Of a DNA stretch of 64,000 nt, positions 25,890-34,201 are shown one piece after another. This DNA is from Streptomyces roseofulvus (lineage in GTDB: Bacteria; Actinomycetota; Actinomycetes; Streptomycetales; Streptomycetaceae), in contig NZ_BAAAWE010000001.1 of assembly GCF_039534915.1 (NCBI RefSeq), positions 7,006,001 through 7,070,000 of the forward strand, in the 5' to 3' direction. The position numbers were made by a program, and so were the translations under genes. The notes under the pieces are model-generated. The model made no database searches and was not told the DNA's origin. It worked only from the letters and a program-made list of their open reading frames with translations. Each line of letters starts with the position of its first letter. Within the stretch, counting starts at the first letter, position 1.

Positions 25890-26447
25890 TCAGTCGGCCG
25901 GTGACCAGCAGGCGATCACCCTCCCGCTGCCGGGGGCCAGCGACTCCCAGCCCCCGGGCAGCTCGATCAGCACCACGCCCGAGGTCGGGAAGCCCGCCCT
26001 CACCCGTTTCAGCAGCTCCGGAGGCCCGCTCCCGCACAGGCCGGCGGCCAGCTGGCGGATCCCCGGGTTGTGGCCGACGAGGACCACGACACGCAGGCCC
26101 GGGCTCCGCTCGGCCAGCACGGAGGCCAGCTCGGCGGGTGGGGTCTTGTAGAGCCGCTCGTCGTGGACGACGGGCGGCGGGTCGTCCAGCGCGGAAGCGG
26201 CGAGCCGCCAGGTCTGGCGGGTCCTGCGCGACGGGGAGCAGAGCACCACGTCGGGTCTGAACCCGCAGCCCGCGAGCCAGTGGCCGGTCCGGGGCGCGTC
26301 GCGCCTGCCCCGCTTGCTCAGCTCGCGGTCGACGTCGTCGATCCGCCGGTCCTTGCGCACGGCCTTCGCGTGGCGCACCAGCACCAGCCGGACCGCCGCG
26401 CCGTCGTCGGCCGCTGACGCCCGCCGGGATCCGGGCTTCGGGGGCAT
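25890..26447 (-). CDS. sixA: SixA-like histidine phosphatase
   Basis: A 185-residue member of the histidine phosphatase superfamily, SixA branch. The catalytic RHA motif is LVLVRHAKAV with His26. CSPSRRTRQTW and VVLVGHNPGIRQLA carry the second Arg and His of the pocket. SixA proteins remove phosphate from phosphohistidine in signalling proteins; the target here is unknown. GGAAGGAGACGTC gives a clear start at 26447. It is followed by the DUF6479 gene on the same strand. Confidence 0.88.
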   Translation of the reverse strand: MPPKPGSRRASAADDGAAVRLVLVRHAKAVRKDRRIDDVDRELSKRGRRDAPRTGHWLAGCGFRPDVVLCSPSRRTRQTWRLAASALDDPPPVVHDERLYKTPPAELASVLAERSPGLRVVVLVGHNPGIRQLAAGLCGSGPPELLKRVRAGFPTSGVVLIELPGGWESLAPGSGRVIACWSPAD

Positions 26448-26576
26448 GACGTCTCCTTCCGCGCGCGTGCGGCTCCAGGCCGTTCCGGAAGACGCGCGTA
26501 CCCCGTCTCCGCGGCCGCAAGCACGGACAGACGAACCGGCGACCGGAGACGTCCACGTCGCCGTACTCAGGACCTG

Positions 26577-26600
26577 CCCCCCGCCAGTAGTGGCGGGGGG
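26577..26600 (-). terminator. 10-bp hairpin after EF-hand gene
   Basis: CCCCCCGCCA, loop GTAG, TGGCGGGGGG. It lies just downstream of the minus-strand EF-hand gene (stop at 26645). Confidence 0.75.
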
Positions 26601-26644
26601 CGGGCAGGGGCAGAGGCCGTTCGGGACGTCGGTGCCGGGAGGGC

Positions 26645-27214
26645 TCAGCGAGGAGGGAACGAGGGGCGCCCCATCCACCAGTTGCCGACGGCGTCAGGAT
26701 CCGAGCTGGACCAGAACTCGATCACCGCGTTGGTGAACTCCTCGGGCGACAGCACGCCGTTCCCGTCGGTGTCGAGGCGGGCGAACGCCTCGGCGGCCTC
26801 CTCCTCGCCGAACTGCGGGAAATGCCCCCGCTGGAACGCGAGGAACTCGGCCGGGTCGATCTGGCCGTCCTGATCGATGTCGGCGATCGCCAGGTAGGTG
26901 TCGGCAAGCCCGCCGAGGACGGTCCGGGCCTTCTCGGGGTTCTCTGCCAGGGCACGGGTCGAGGCGACGAACTGGTCCTTGGGAATCCCCTGGCTGCCGG
27001 GCGGGACGAACGGCAGGTGCACCTCCCGCCAGATACCGGTGTAGGCGGCGGTGATCCGCTCAGCCTCCGGGGAGCCCTCGGCGAGGCCGAGGGAGACCGC
27101 CACCCGGCGGCCCATCTCCACGTGGTCGTCCTCGGTGAGCGTGCCATTGCCGTCCACATCGAGGTGGTCGAAACCCCGCTCGATCTTCGCTGTCAGAAAG
27201 TCCCGCTCGGTCAT
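26645..27214 (-). CDS. EF-hand calcium-binding protein (CabD/CalD-like)
   Basis: A 189-residue protein with three readable EF-hand loops: DVDGNGTLTEDD (19-30), DIDQDGQIDPAE (112-123) and DTDGNGVLSPEE (148-159). All three keep acidic residues at loop positions 1, 3 and 12. The layout resembles the sarcoplasmic calcium-binding fold, with a degenerate second hand expected around residues 55-90. Such proteins are known in Streptomyces as calcium buffers or sensors linked to development. No signal peptide. Single gene with its own terminator. Confidence 0.9.
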   Translation of the reverse strand: MTERDFLTAKIERGFDHLDVDGNGTLTEDDHVEMGRRVAVSLGLAEGSPEAERITAAYTGIWREVHLPFVPPGSQGIPKDQFVASTRALAENPEKARTVLGGLADTYLAIADIDQDGQIDPAEFLAFQRGHFPQFGEEEAAEAFARLDTDGNGVLSPEEFTNAVIEFWSSSDPDAVGNWWMGRPSFPPR

Positions 27215-27415
27215 CGCTGCTCCTCATGGGCGTACGAACACAACGACAAGGCGCCAAAGCCCGCCCTGCCGTGAGCACCAACGACGGCCCGCCCGACAGG
27301 CAACGTCCGCGCAAACCGACCGACAGACCAGAAGGAGGCCGGGCACGGGCGTGGGCGAGCGACCGTGGAGAGGAGTGAGGGGTAAAGCGTGAGGGGGAGG
27401 GGCGAGGAGTCGACG

Positions 27416-27685
27416 CTAGTCGTCCACACGCTCCTCCAGGCGGACCGTCACGGTGTCCCCTTCCGTCTTCCCGATCGCCTTGCGTACCTCCGCCTTCACC
27501 GGCAGTTTGTGCGTGCCGTCGCCCAGGGCCATGAAGGAACTCTGGAACGGATGACCGTCGATCGTGCCCCGGACCTTCACCAGGCCCCGGGTGCCGAAGA
27601 ACTCGACCGACTCGGGCCACACCACGTACGTCCAACCGCCTTTGTTCGGGCTCTTCCGCAGCGTCGCTGTGAACTGCTTGTCCAT
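27416..27685 (-). CDS. DUF1905 family protein
   Basis: An 89-residue small beta-barrel protein. KGGWTYVVWPESVEFFGTRG and VKVRGTIDGHPFQSSFMALG are the DUF1905 hallmarks, ending with DTVTVRLEERV. Function unknown; in some bacteria the domain is fused to bacteriocin-protection-type (YdeI/OmpD-associated) domains. The start at MDKQF (27685) has GAGGCGG upstream; a GTG at 27721 is possible. Confidence 0.85.
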   Translation of the reverse strand: MDKQFTATLRKSPNKGGWTYVVWPESVEFFGTRGLVKVRGTIDGHPFQSSFMALGDGTHKLPVKAEVRKAIGKTEGDTVTVRLEERVDD

Positions 27686-27867
27686 GACGGAGACCGCCTC
27701 TCCAGGGGTTTCGTTGTTCACCAGTCAAGACCGACGCCGGCGCGAAAACTCATCGCGGCACGTCGATCACCCTCGGGACGGCTCCTCGTGGCCCGTGGGG
27801 ACGGAGCCCGGTCCGACGGCCGCGACGCCGACGCTGCCGGGACTCGCTGCCCGCGCCGCATGGAACC

Positions 27868-28130
27868 GCCGACACCGCTCAGCCGGTCGTCGCCCGCCAC
27901 CTGAAGATCCTTTGCGTGTACGCGGGGTGGCCGAGTACGTGGTGTGTACGTTCAGAGCCGGGTGCGCTCCTGAGGACAGCCTGCCGCCGGAACGCCGCAG
28001 CCGACCCGTCGGCTGGCGCAGGAGGTCGGCGAGGGCTCGGGTGCCGGTCGTGGGGATGTGGCCGCGGGGCGTATCCCACCGGCGGCGACTGGGCCGACCG
28101 CTACCTCCAGCCGCTCGCCGACGCCCAACC
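27868..28130 (+). pseudogene. Decayed remnants: ArsR-type helix and flavoprotein fragment
   Basis: At 27868-27912 one frame reads ADTAQPVVARHLKIL, like the recognition helix of an ArsR repressor. At about 28063-28130 another frame reads AYPTGGDWADRYLQPLADA, as in FAD-dependent oxidoreductases that sit beside arsR in Streptomyces. Neither has the rest of its gene, and the frames do not connect. The wider gap 27722-28391 holds no intact gene. Identification rests on two short matches from memory. Confidence 0.35.
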
Positions 28131-28391
28131 GTTCGCCGTCCCCAGGGCGTTCCCTCCGGATCATGTGAATCGCTGATCGTACACGGCCTCGGGATCTCGG
28201 CTCGCAGGCGCGTGGACGCAGTACGGGGTCGCCGATATCCACCGTGTACGGTGCCTGTGTTACTCAGCCGTCCCTGAGCAGCGGCAGCGCCGTGTCCCTT
28301 GCGCGGTCGCCGGTGCCGTGGCCGGCCCCGCCCTCTGGTCCGGGGCCGGGTGTTGGGCGCACTGGTCTTTCCGGAGCGTGGAGGTGCGGGG

Positions 28392-30125
28392 ATGAACGAC
28401 ACGGTGGGTCCGGTGAGTCCTCGTGAGCGGTTGGTCACGCTGCAGCGTCTGCTGGGTGGGGCGCTGGACCGGCTGGGCGCCGGGGCCTACGCCGTGGACG
28501 CCGACTGGGCTCTGGTCGCCATGAACGGGCAGGCCGAGATGCTGCTGGGCCTCAGCGCGGACGAAGCGCTGGGGCAGGACGCGCACGACCTCCTGCACCG
28601 GGAGGCCAACGGGATGCGCATGCCGCGCAGCCAGTGCTCGATCATGGAAGCCTTCATGGCGGGCCAGGTACGCCAGGAGAAGCAGGGCTTCTTCGCACGC
28701 GGGGACGGCACCCTGCTGACAGCGTCCTGGCTGGTCACCCCCTTGCGCTTCACCACCCGGGAGACCGGGGCCCTGGTGGTCTTCCACGAGTACGACCCGG
28801 CCGGTGTCCCCCTGCCCGCGTCCACCCTTCACGCGGGGCTGCTTCCCGAGCTGGAGCGGCTGGCGCTGCTGGCCGAGACCACCACGCAGCTGACGGCCAC
28901 CCTCGACGTCAACGAGGCGCTGGACCGGCTGGTCAGGCTGGTCATCCCCATGCTGGCCGACTGGATGGTCGTCGACCTGATCACGGAGAGCGGCCATGTC
29001 CAGCGCACCCTCGTCGCCCACGGTGACGAGAGCGGCGTCACCCGCAGACCCGACCTGCAGGGGACCCTGCTCTCCGTCCCCGAGACCTCTCCGCTGCCGC
29101 TGTCCCGCGCGCTGCGCGGCGCCGGCTCCACCTTGGCGACGCCCCAGACGTACCAGGGCCCGCCCGACACCCACATCGCCGCCGAACAGCGCCGACTCTT
29201 CGACGCCACCGGCATGCACTCCGCGGTCATCGCCCCCATCCGGGGCCTGCGCGAGGTTCTCGGTGCACTGACCCTGGGCCGGTCCAGGAAGCCCGAACCG
29301 TTCACCACGGCCGAGATCCCGCTCCTCGAGGACATCACGCGCCGGGCCGGTCTGGCGCTGGACAACGCCAGGCTCTACCAGCGCCAGCGCAAGGTCGCCG
29401 ACACCCTGCAACGCCACCTGCTGCCGCAGCTGCCGAGCGTGCCCGGCCTGGAGATGAACGCCCGCTACCTCTCCGCCCCCTACGCCTCCCAGGTCGGCGG
29501 CGACTGGTACGACGTCTTCCGCCTGCCCGACCGGGCACTCGCCCTGGTGATCGGCGATGTCGCCGGACACGATCTGGACGCCGCGGCCGGCATGGCCCAG
29601 CTGCGCAACATCCTGCGCGCCTATGCCTGGTCCCAGCAGGAACCGCCGAGCGTCATCGTCGACCGCTTCGACCGGTCCCTGCCCCACATCACCGACGTCG
29701 GCATGGCGACGATGGTCCTGGGCCGGCTCCAGTTCCAGGCGGACGGGCAGTGGCAGCTGCGGTGGACGAACGCGGGCCACCCCGCTCCCCTGCTGGTCAC
29801 GGAGGACGGCCAGGCCGACTACCTCACGGGCGGGCACAGCATCCTGCTCGGCGCCCAGGCGGGCGTCGGCCGCACCGACGCCACCTGCACACTGCCGCCC
29901 GGGGCGACACTGGTGCTCTACACGGACGGGCTGATCGAGTCCCCCAGCCACCCCATCGACGACGGCCTGGAGCGACTGCGCCGCCACGCCGCCCGCCTCG
30001 CCCGCCAGCCGCTGGAGAGTTTCAACGAGGCCCTGATGGAAGCCCGTCCCTCGGACAACGACGACGACGTAGCCGTGCTGACCATCCGCGTACCTGCCGG
30101 TCGGGCCCCGCGCTCCTCGGGGTGA
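28392..30125 (+). CDS. PAS-GAF-SpoIIE protein phosphatase
   Basis: A 577-residue signalling phosphatase. A PAS-like domain comes first (about 15-125, YAVDADWALVAMNGQAEMLL), then a GAF domain (about 160-325), then a SpoIIE/PP2C domain (about 345-572). Its metal sites look intact: GGDWYDVF, IGDVAGHDLDAA, NAGHPAPLL, YTDGLIES and DDDVAVL. It should dephosphorylate an STAS anti-anti-sigma protein in response to signals sensed by PAS/GAF. GGAGGTGCGGGG precedes the ATG at 28392. It is the last host gene before the island. Confidence 0.9.
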   Translation: MNDTVGPVSPRERLVTLQRLLGGALDRLGAGAYAVDADWALVAMNGQAEMLLGLSADEALGQDAHDLLHREANGMRMPRSQCSIMEAFMAGQVRQEKQGFFARGDGTLLTASWLVTPLRFTTRETGALVVFHEYDPAGVPLPASTLHAGLLPELERLALLAETTTQLTATLDVNEALDRLVRLVIPMLADWMVVDLITESGHVQRTLVAHGDESGVTRRPDLQGTLLSVPETSPLPLSRALRGAGSTLATPQTYQGPPDTHIAAEQRRLFDATGMHSAVIAPIRGLREVLGALTLGRSRKPEPFTTAEIPLLEDITRRAGLALDNARLYQRQRKVADTLQRHLLPQLPSVPGLEMNARYLSAPYASQVGGDWYDVFRLPDRALALVIGDVAGHDLDAAAGMAQLRNILRAYAWSQQEPPSVIVDRFDRSLPHITDVGMATMVLGRLQFQADGQWQLRWTNAGHPAPLLVTEDGQADYLTGGHSILLGAQAGVGRTDATCTLPPGATLVLYTDGLIESPSHPIDDGLERLRRHAARLARQPLESFNEALMEARPSDNDDDVAVLTIRVPAGRAPRSSG

Positions 30126-30257
30126 TGCGGTGCGGGGCTCGCGGGGTGCGCCGGGGTGACGACGATCACGCGGGCTCCCGGAACGGTGCTGCGTAGGCTT
30201 GGGGGTCGTCGCGGTAGGGAGAACCCGAGGGCGGCCGCCCCGGCCCGCGACGCGATG

Positions 30258-30348
30258 TAGTGTGTGGAAACAGCCCTTGACCTGCACAAACGCAGGCAGG
30301 GAGCCTACCTCCAGGAGTACCTCGATGATCCGTACCATGTTCAAGTCC
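30258..30348 (+). pseudogene. panD: panD 5' stub (left junction of island)
   Basis: This stretch copies the upstream region and first codons of panD. It shares GCCCTTGACCTGCA, GGCAGGGAGCC and ACCATGTTCAAGTCC with 58310-58398, and reads MIRTMFKS from 30325, where intact panD reads MLRTMFKS. After the eighth codon the sequence changes and stops two codons later (HI, stop). This is the original chromosomal panD start, cut off from the rest of the gene by the island. Confidence 0.85.
30334..30348 (+). repeat. Left attachment core (attL candidate)
   Basis: ACCATGTTCAAGTCC, identical to 58384-58398. It lies within codons 4-8 of the panD stub. Confidence 0.75.
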
Positions 30349-30398
30349 CACATCTGACATCTGGACGTTTCCCCAGGTCAGCGGCGTGGCGACGGGGC

Positions 30399-30428
30399 TT
30401 TGGTCAGCAAACGGTCAGCATCAGCCTC
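30399..30428. repeat. GTCAGC pair near left end (possible integrase arm site)
   Basis: GTCAGCAAACGGTCAGCATC lies about 50 bp inside the left core. It closely resembles GTCAGCATATGGTCAGCATC near the right end (58143-58162) and the copy at 55557-55576. The AGGTCAGCGG upstream of it also recurs at 55504. Repeated short sites beside attachment cores are typical of tyrosine-integrase arm sites. Confidence 0.5.
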
Positions 30429-30486
30429 TTGGGTTGCAGGCAGAGGCACCAGTTGGCGCGGCGGTTGCCAGGGTGTGGCCGTTGGC

Positions 30487-31533
30487 CTACGGAACCGGGA
30501 GGTGCAGCAGCCAGCCGTGCGGGTCGGGTGCTCTTCCGAAGTGCACGTCGGACAGTGCTCTGCGCAGCTGTTCGGCCACGGGTCCCATGCCACCGGTTCC
30601 GACCGTCCACGAGGTGTCCTCGGTATGCAGGACCCCGACCGGGGAGACCACAGCTGCGGTGCCGCAGGCGAATACCTCGGTGATCTCGCCGCTCTCGCAG
30701 TCCCGTCGCAGCGCATCGATGGTGATGGCCTCTTCGGCCACGTCATGGCCCAGGTCCGCCGCAAGGGTCAACAGGGAAGCACGCGTCACCCCCGGGAGCA
30801 GAGTGCCGGTCAGTGGCGGGGTCACAACCTGGGCCGAATCGCCCCGGCGTCGGACGAAGAACAGGTTCATGCCGCCCAGCTCCTCGACCCAGCGGCGCTC
30901 GCGGGAGTCCAGCCACAGCACCTGCTGGCAGCCGTGTTCCGCGGCCTCGGCTTGGGCAAGGAGCGTCGCGCCGTAGTTCCCGGCGCATTTGGCGGCGCCA
31001 GTACCGTCCGGCACGGCCCGCGCATAGCGGCGGCCGGCATACACCGAGACCGCGGGCCTGGCCGGGTCGAAGAACGAACCCGAGACGAAGGCCAGCGCCA
31101 GGAAGCGGTAGTGGTCGGCGGGCCGCAGAGCGAGGTTCGCCTCCGAAGCGAACATGAGTGGGCGCAGATAGAGACTTTGGCCTTCAGCGGAGGGGACACT
31201 GGCCCGGTCGACGGCCACCAGCTGCGTCACCGCGTCGACGAAAACGTCCGCAGGCAATTCCGGCATCGCGAGGCGACGGGCGGAAGCAGCGAACCGGTGG
31301 GCGTGCTCATGCGGTCGGAAGATCGCGATGCGGCCGTCCTGCTGCCGGTAGGCCTTCAGCCCTTCGAAGACGACTTGGCCGTAGTGCAGGCCCACCGTGG
31401 CGGGATCCAGAGTGAGGGGACCGTACGGTCGCAGAACCGGTCGGTTCCAGCCGTCCTCGCGCGACCATTCGGCAGTGACGAGATGGGGGGTGAAGTGCTG
31501 CCCGAAGCCAGGTTCCGCGGCAGTCGGCGTCAT
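30487..31533 (-). CDS. Branched-chain amino acid aminotransferase (IlvE-like)
   Basis: A 348-residue fold-type IV PLP aminotransferase. The Lys that binds PLP is in GAAKCAGNYGATLLAQAEAA (residue 182). GLHYGQVVFEGLKAYR, LYLRPLMFASEANLALRP and QQVLWLD complete the BCAT signature. It should interconvert branched-chain or similar amino acids and 2-oxo acids, supplying or modifying an NRPS building block. Last gene of the leftward operon; its ATG overlaps the thioesterase stop (ATGA). It could also make a non-protein amino acid such as a beta-branched unit. Confidence 0.88.
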   Translation of the reverse strand: MTPTAAEPGFGQHFTPHLVTAEWSREDGWNRPVLRPYGPLTLDPATVGLHYGQVVFEGLKAYRQQDGRIAIFRPHEHAHRFAASARRLAMPELPADVFVDAVTQLVAVDRASVPSAEGQSLYLRPLMFASEANLALRPADHYRFLALAFVSGSFFDPARPAVSVYAGRRYARAVPDGTGAAKCAGNYGATLLAQAEAAEHGCQQVLWLDSRERRWVEELGGMNLFFVRRRGDSAQVVTPPLTGTLLPGVTRASLLTLAADLGHDVAEEAITIDALRRDCESGEITEVFACGTAAVVSPVGVLHTEDTSWTVGTGGMGPVAEQLRRALSDVHFGRAPDPHGWLLHLPVP

Positions 31534-32306
31534 CGTGAGCTCACCCCATCAGGAGAGGAAACGGGTCGTGCGGCCGGAACGGAACAGCGCGGCGGGAGCG
31601 TGAGCAGTGCCGCGATGCAGTCGATGTGTTCGTCGGCCAGGAGAAAGAAGTGACCTTCGTCGAAGAGGCGGATGCGAATCGGGCGGCTGGTGTGCGTCTG
31701 CCAGTCCGCCAGGGCTTGCTCCGACACGAGTGGGTCACGCGTCCCCCCCAGGACGGTGACCGGTACGTCGATCCGCACCCCGCTCAGGCGTGCGCGGGCC
31801 TCGGCGGCCAACGTGAGGTCCGCCTGCATGACCGCATGGAGGTGCCCGCGCCACTCGGCGTCCGCCAGCACGTCCGGCGTGGTGACACCGGCCGCTGCGA
31901 TGAGCTCGTCGACCGTGCGGCTCGGGTGCCCTTCGCGGGTGGCCGGGTCCGAACCGCTGATCACGAGGGCGGCAACGTTGCCCGCGAGGCGGTCCGCGGC
32001 GAGTGCGGCGAGGAGCCCGCCCAGACTGTGGCCGAAGACGAGGGTCGGCAGCCGGCGGTGGCGTGCCAGCTCGCTCTCAACCGCTTCGAGTACAGCGTCC
32101 ACACAGGTATTGGGGGCCTCTCCTATCCGCGCACCGCGACCTGGCAGGACCACGCCGACGACCTCGACCGAGCGGTGGATGCCGCGCAGCAGCGGACCCA
32201 GCGTCGCCGGACCGCTCCCCGAGGGTGGGAAGACCAGAAGGCGCTGTGCCGGCGAGTCCGACGCGGAGCGCAGCACCTGGAGCCATGGCCCGGTTGGCGT
32301 CACCAT
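31530..32306 (-). CDS. Type II thioesterase
   Basis: A 258-residue alpha/beta hydrolase of the NRPS/PKS-associated thioesterase II family. The nucleophile is Ser94 in FGHSLGGLLAA; the catalytic Asp is in GGTRDPLVS and the His in FDEGHFFLL. These enzymes clear wrongly loaded carrier proteins. Because no type I thioesterase is present in the cluster, it might instead take part in product release. It overlaps both neighbours (ATGGTGA with the gene upstream, ATGA with the one downstream), so translation is coupled. Confidence 0.9.
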   Translation of the reverse strand: MVTPTGPWLQVLRSASDSPAQRLLVFPPSGSGPATLGPLLRGIHRSVEVVGVVLPGRGARIGEAPNTCVDAVLEAVESELARHRRLPTLVFGHSLGGLLAALAADRLAGNVAALVISGSDPATREGHPSRTVDELIAAAGVTTPDVLADAEWRGHLHAVMQADLTLAAEARARLSGVRIDVPVTVLGGTRDPLVSEQALADWQTHTSRPIRIRLFDEGHFFLLADEHIDCIAALLTLPPRCSVPAARPVSSPDGVSSR

Positions 32307-34159
32307 GCCTGGGACGCATCCTCGTGCGGCAGGATGCCGAAGTTGTGCCGCGCGATGCTGACGGCGAGGTTCTGCACCGAGAAGGCCGTGTAGTAGTAGA
32401 TCTGGGGGACGATTTCCTGGCCCAATGCGAGGGTGAACGTGTCGGCAGCCCGCCCGTCGTCCCCGACCGTCGTCTCGCGCAGCGGCTGGTCGAGCGTGTA
32501 GTCGGTCAGGTAGCGGGGCGTGAGGAGACCGTAGTGCAACGGCCCGGGGGCGGCGTCAGCCATCTCGACTCGGGCAGCCAGCGGCCCTCCGAGCACGACC
32601 GAGGTCGGTGAGGACGTCCGGAGGTCCGGTCCGCCGTCGAAGCGGAAGTACCCGTCGCCGCAGCGGACGCACACGATGACCTCGATGTCGGGGATGACCC
32701 GGGCCTGACCGGACCGCAGGAACTTCTGCGCCGTGTCGCCGCAGGCACCGCACGCCACCGGGGTGGCCGGCGTACGCACGACGCTTCGGTCGGCCCAGTA
32801 GTTGGTGTAGTCCATGATCGCGTCGCGCGGTTCGTCCGCGAGCCGTTGAGCGATTGCGCGGTCCAGACTGTGCAGGTCGCGCGTCAGCCGTGTGCGCAGG
32901 GTGGCGGCTTCGGCCGCGGAACCACGGGGCATGAGCCGCAGATACTTGCGAGCGAACTTCGAGAAAGCGGGGCGCAGCGGGTGGCTCGTCGGGAGGAGGT
33001 CGCTCTCCGCCCAGGCCAGTGCCCGGTCGAGGGAGATGGCCAGGAGTTCTTCCGTCTCCTGGATCACGGCTGGCCGCAGCAGGTGCGGCGGACGGGCGGG
33101 GGGAATGGCCGGTCCCGCCTGGGGAGCGGCGCCGTAGCGGAGGAAGGACGCGTAGGGGTCCACGTCGGCCGTGCTGGCGTGCAACAGCTGTACGAGGTCC
33201 TCGCCCGGTGTGTAGTCGTCGCGGAAGAGCAGGGCTTCGCGGCGCCCGGCGTCGCTCGCGGTCACCGTGGCGACCACGGTCTGGGCCGTTCCGTCGATGG
33301 CCGCCAGAGCCAGCTGGTACCGCACCGCGTACGAGCCGGCATCGACGAACGGGCCGCTGTGGCATCCGCTGAGGATCAGTTCGGCTGCGCGGAAATCGGT
33401 GGGCCGGATGAGCTTGTCGGCATCCTTCGGGCAGGGGTGGCCGTAGCCGCAGCGGGGCTTGAGGGTGACGGGCCCCTCCGGGGCCTCGGCGTCGCTGAGA
33501 CCGCAAAGTCCCCAGTCGCCCAGGTGCAGGAGGTCGTCCTTGCTGTGGGACTGGAACTTCAGGCTGCGCCAGGTGTGCGCCGCGAGGTGGTTCCGGAGGT
33601 CAAGGGTGGCGAAGTCCTCGGTGGTGAGGACCTGGACCGAGGGTGTGGAGTCCACGGGGTCGAGGCCGGTGAACAGGGCCCGCTCGGTGACGTCGGCCCG
33701 TACACGGGCGTACTGCTTGGCCGCGAGCCAGCTGAGCGAGGCCAGGTCCCGGCCGGTGAGCACGCCGACCCCGGGCCGGGGCGCGTGGTAGCCCATGAGC
33801 GGCGCCAGCACGCCGGACGGCAGATCCTGATGGAGTCCGCACACCAGCAGCCGGCCCGCGGCGGGTGCGTCTGCCGGGTCCGTGGACCAGCGGCGCGCCA
33901 GCGGACGGAGCAGCACGCGTACGGCGTCCGCCGCGGGTCCGGCGCCGAGGAGGTCGACACCATGGTCGGCCGGTTCCGGACGGGTGGTCCCGTCGTACAC
34001 CTCCTCGGCCATCAGGGCGGCTCGGCGCAGGTCGGGACGCCCAGCGGCCAGGAAGGGGATTCGCGTGAGGTTCCCCGCGGCCAGGTCGCGTCCGGCCGCT
34101 GCGAGAGCCTCCGGGCCGTCGCAGGGGGTGAACAGCGGGGTGGTGTCGCCGCGCGTCAT
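32300..34159 (-). CDS. CHAT/caspase-like protein with zinc-ribbon module
   Basis: A 619-residue protein of unknown role in the cluster. It carries a His-Cys pair arranged as in the CHAT/gingipain/caspase clan: LKFQSHSKDDLLHLGDWG (His205) and AAELILSGCHSGPFVDAGSY (Cys266). Both lie in the expected strand-loop contexts about 60 residues apart. A segment in between is rich in Cys (KPRCGYGHPCPKDAD). The C-terminal third has two CxxC pairs (CGACGD and VCVRCGDGYF), a probable zinc ribbon. It could be a peptidase, a transferase-like maturation enzyme or a regulator. ATG 34159 follows AGGCGG; GTG 34168 is an alternative. It is embedded between APH-like and thioesterase genes, so it is part of the operon. 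Confidence 0.6.
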   Translation of the reverse strand: MTRGDTTPLFTPCDGPEALAAAGRDLAAGNLTRIPFLAAGRPDLRRAALMAEEVYDGTTRPEPADHGVDLLGAGPAADAVRVLLRPLARRWSTDPADAPAAGRLLVCGLHQDLPSGVLAPLMGYHAPRPGVGVLTGRDLASLSWLAAKQYARVRADVTERALFTGLDPVDSTPSVQVLTTEDFATLDLRNHLAAHTWRSLKFQSHSKDDLLHLGDWGLCGLSDAEAPEGPVTLKPRCGYGHPCPKDADKLIRPTDFRAAELILSGCHSGPFVDAGSYAVRYQLALAAIDGTAQTVVATVTASDAGRREALLFRDDYTPGEDLVQLLHASTADVDPYASFLRYGAAPQAGPAIPPARPPHLLRPAVIQETEELLAISLDRALAWAESDLLPTSHPLRPAFSKFARKYLRLMPRGSAAEAATLRTRLTRDLHSLDRAIAQRLADEPRDAIMDYTNYWADRSVVRTPATPVACGACGDTAQKFLRSGQARVIPDIEVIVCVRCGDGYFRFDGGPDLRTSSPTSVVLGGPLAARVEMADAAPGPLHYGLLTPRYLTDYTLDQPLRETTVGDDGRAADTFTLALGQEIVPQIYYYTAFSVQNLAVSIARHNFGILPHEDASQAW

Positions 34160-34201
34160 CACGCGCACCGCCTTTCGTCGTCTTTCGTCGGGCCCTGCGG
34201 G

